From positions 248,001 through 312,000 of the forward strand of contig JAEWIZ010000022.1 of the NCBI GenBank assembly GCA_023386815.1: a stretch of 64,000 bases of DNA, in the 5' to 3' direction. The stretch's first letter is position 1, and each line of letters starts with the position of its first letter. The position numbers and the translations under genes were made by a program. Of this stretch, positions 63,826 to 64,000 are shown one piece after another. A model generated the notes under the pieces. That model was not told where the DNA came from. It ran no database searches and saw only the letters and a program-made list of their open reading frames with translations. This DNA is from Bacillota bacterium (GTDB lineage: Bacteria > Bacillota > Clostridia > Lachnospirales > Lachnospiraceae).

Positions 63826-64000
63826 ATGGAATCTAGGAATCAGTTAAAGGAAATCTATCTTGCCGGTGGTTGTTTTTGGGGGACTGAAAAATATCTCTCA
63901 TGTATCCAGGGTATTGTGAAAACAGATGTAGGCTACGCAAATGGTAATACGGAAAATCCCACTTACCAGGAGGTTTGCCATAATAATACAGGACATGCAG
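63826..64000 (+). CDS. msrA: Peptide-methionine (S)-S-oxide reductase, 5' part
   Basis: Repairs oxidised methionine. The first 58 residues are present: EIYLAGGCFWGTEKYL with the catalytic Cys in GCFWG, and VGYANGNTENPTYQEVCHNNTGHA. The gene runs off the window end. ATG follows AAGGAG at about 10 nt. Fits the oxidative-damage theme of the region. Confidence 0.95.
   Translation, partial: MESRNQLKEIYLAGGCFWGTEKYLSCIQGIVKTDVGYANGNTENPTYQEVCHNNTGHA

Overview
The window reads as the chromosome of an anaerobic, spore-forming, low-GC Clostridia species, probably Lachnospiraceae-like. The evidence is a pyruvate:ferredoxin oxidoreductase, a clostridial-type ferredoxin, an AsrABC sulfite reductase, a gerA-type germination operon, a probable spore surface protein, strong AGGAGG ribosome sites and AT-rich spacers. 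I saw no rRNA, tRNA, insertion sequence, phage or CRISPR.

Layout. 1-8.2 kb: mixed housekeeping genes (ApbE flavin transferase, Mrp/NBP35 ATPase, a membrane-anchored unknown plus phosphoesterase pair, flavin reductase, ferredoxin, small acetyltransferase, DUF421 protein, M23 peptidase). 8.3-12.4 kb: germination operon gerAA-gerAC-small membrane gene-gerAB on the minus strand. 12.7-17.6 kb: a small unknown gene, a non-coding stretch with a 162-bp inverted repeat and an almost C-free tract, then PFOR preceded by a small spore-type gene. 17.8-33.6 kb: mainly redox and stress functions on the minus strand, namely asrA-asrB-asrC with an FNT (probably hydrosulfide) channel and a hemerythrin protein, DUF438 and DUF1858 proteins, an amino acid permease, a cyclase-family hydrolase, zwf-gnd, nitronate monooxygenase, rubrerythrin, Ric repair protein and a Crp/Fnr regulator. 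33.8-59.0 kb: three complete rotary ATPases side by side. 59.5-64 kb: MscS channel, Ca2+-type P-ATPase and the start of msrA.

The ATPase block is the most striking part. A V/A-type ATPase in the Enterococcus hirae ntp order (F-I-K-E-C-G-A-B-D) lies on the minus strand. Directly upstream of it, on the same strand, is a full F1Fo operon with two tandem, nearly identical c-subunit genes. Divergent from that, on the plus strand, is a second V/A-type ATPase with a different order (H-C-I-K-F-E-A-B-D). The ring subunits differ in their ion-site residues. The first V-type K subunit keeps the NtpK sodium ligands, while the F-type c subunits and the second V-type K subunit lack them. The three machines may therefore couple Na+ and H+ circuits, with MscS and a Ca2+ pump nearby.

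Regulatory signals I could read include a TTGATA-17-TATAAT promoter before the ntp operon, a TAGACA-17-TATATT promoter before the F operon, and a Crp/Fnr-like site centred at -41.5 of a putative ric promoter just downstream of the crp/fnr gene. Strong intrinsic terminators close most operons. Start codons were moved from the longest frame to the nearest well-spaced Shine-Dalgarno where that was clear. All functional calls are from reading the sequence; no searches were run.
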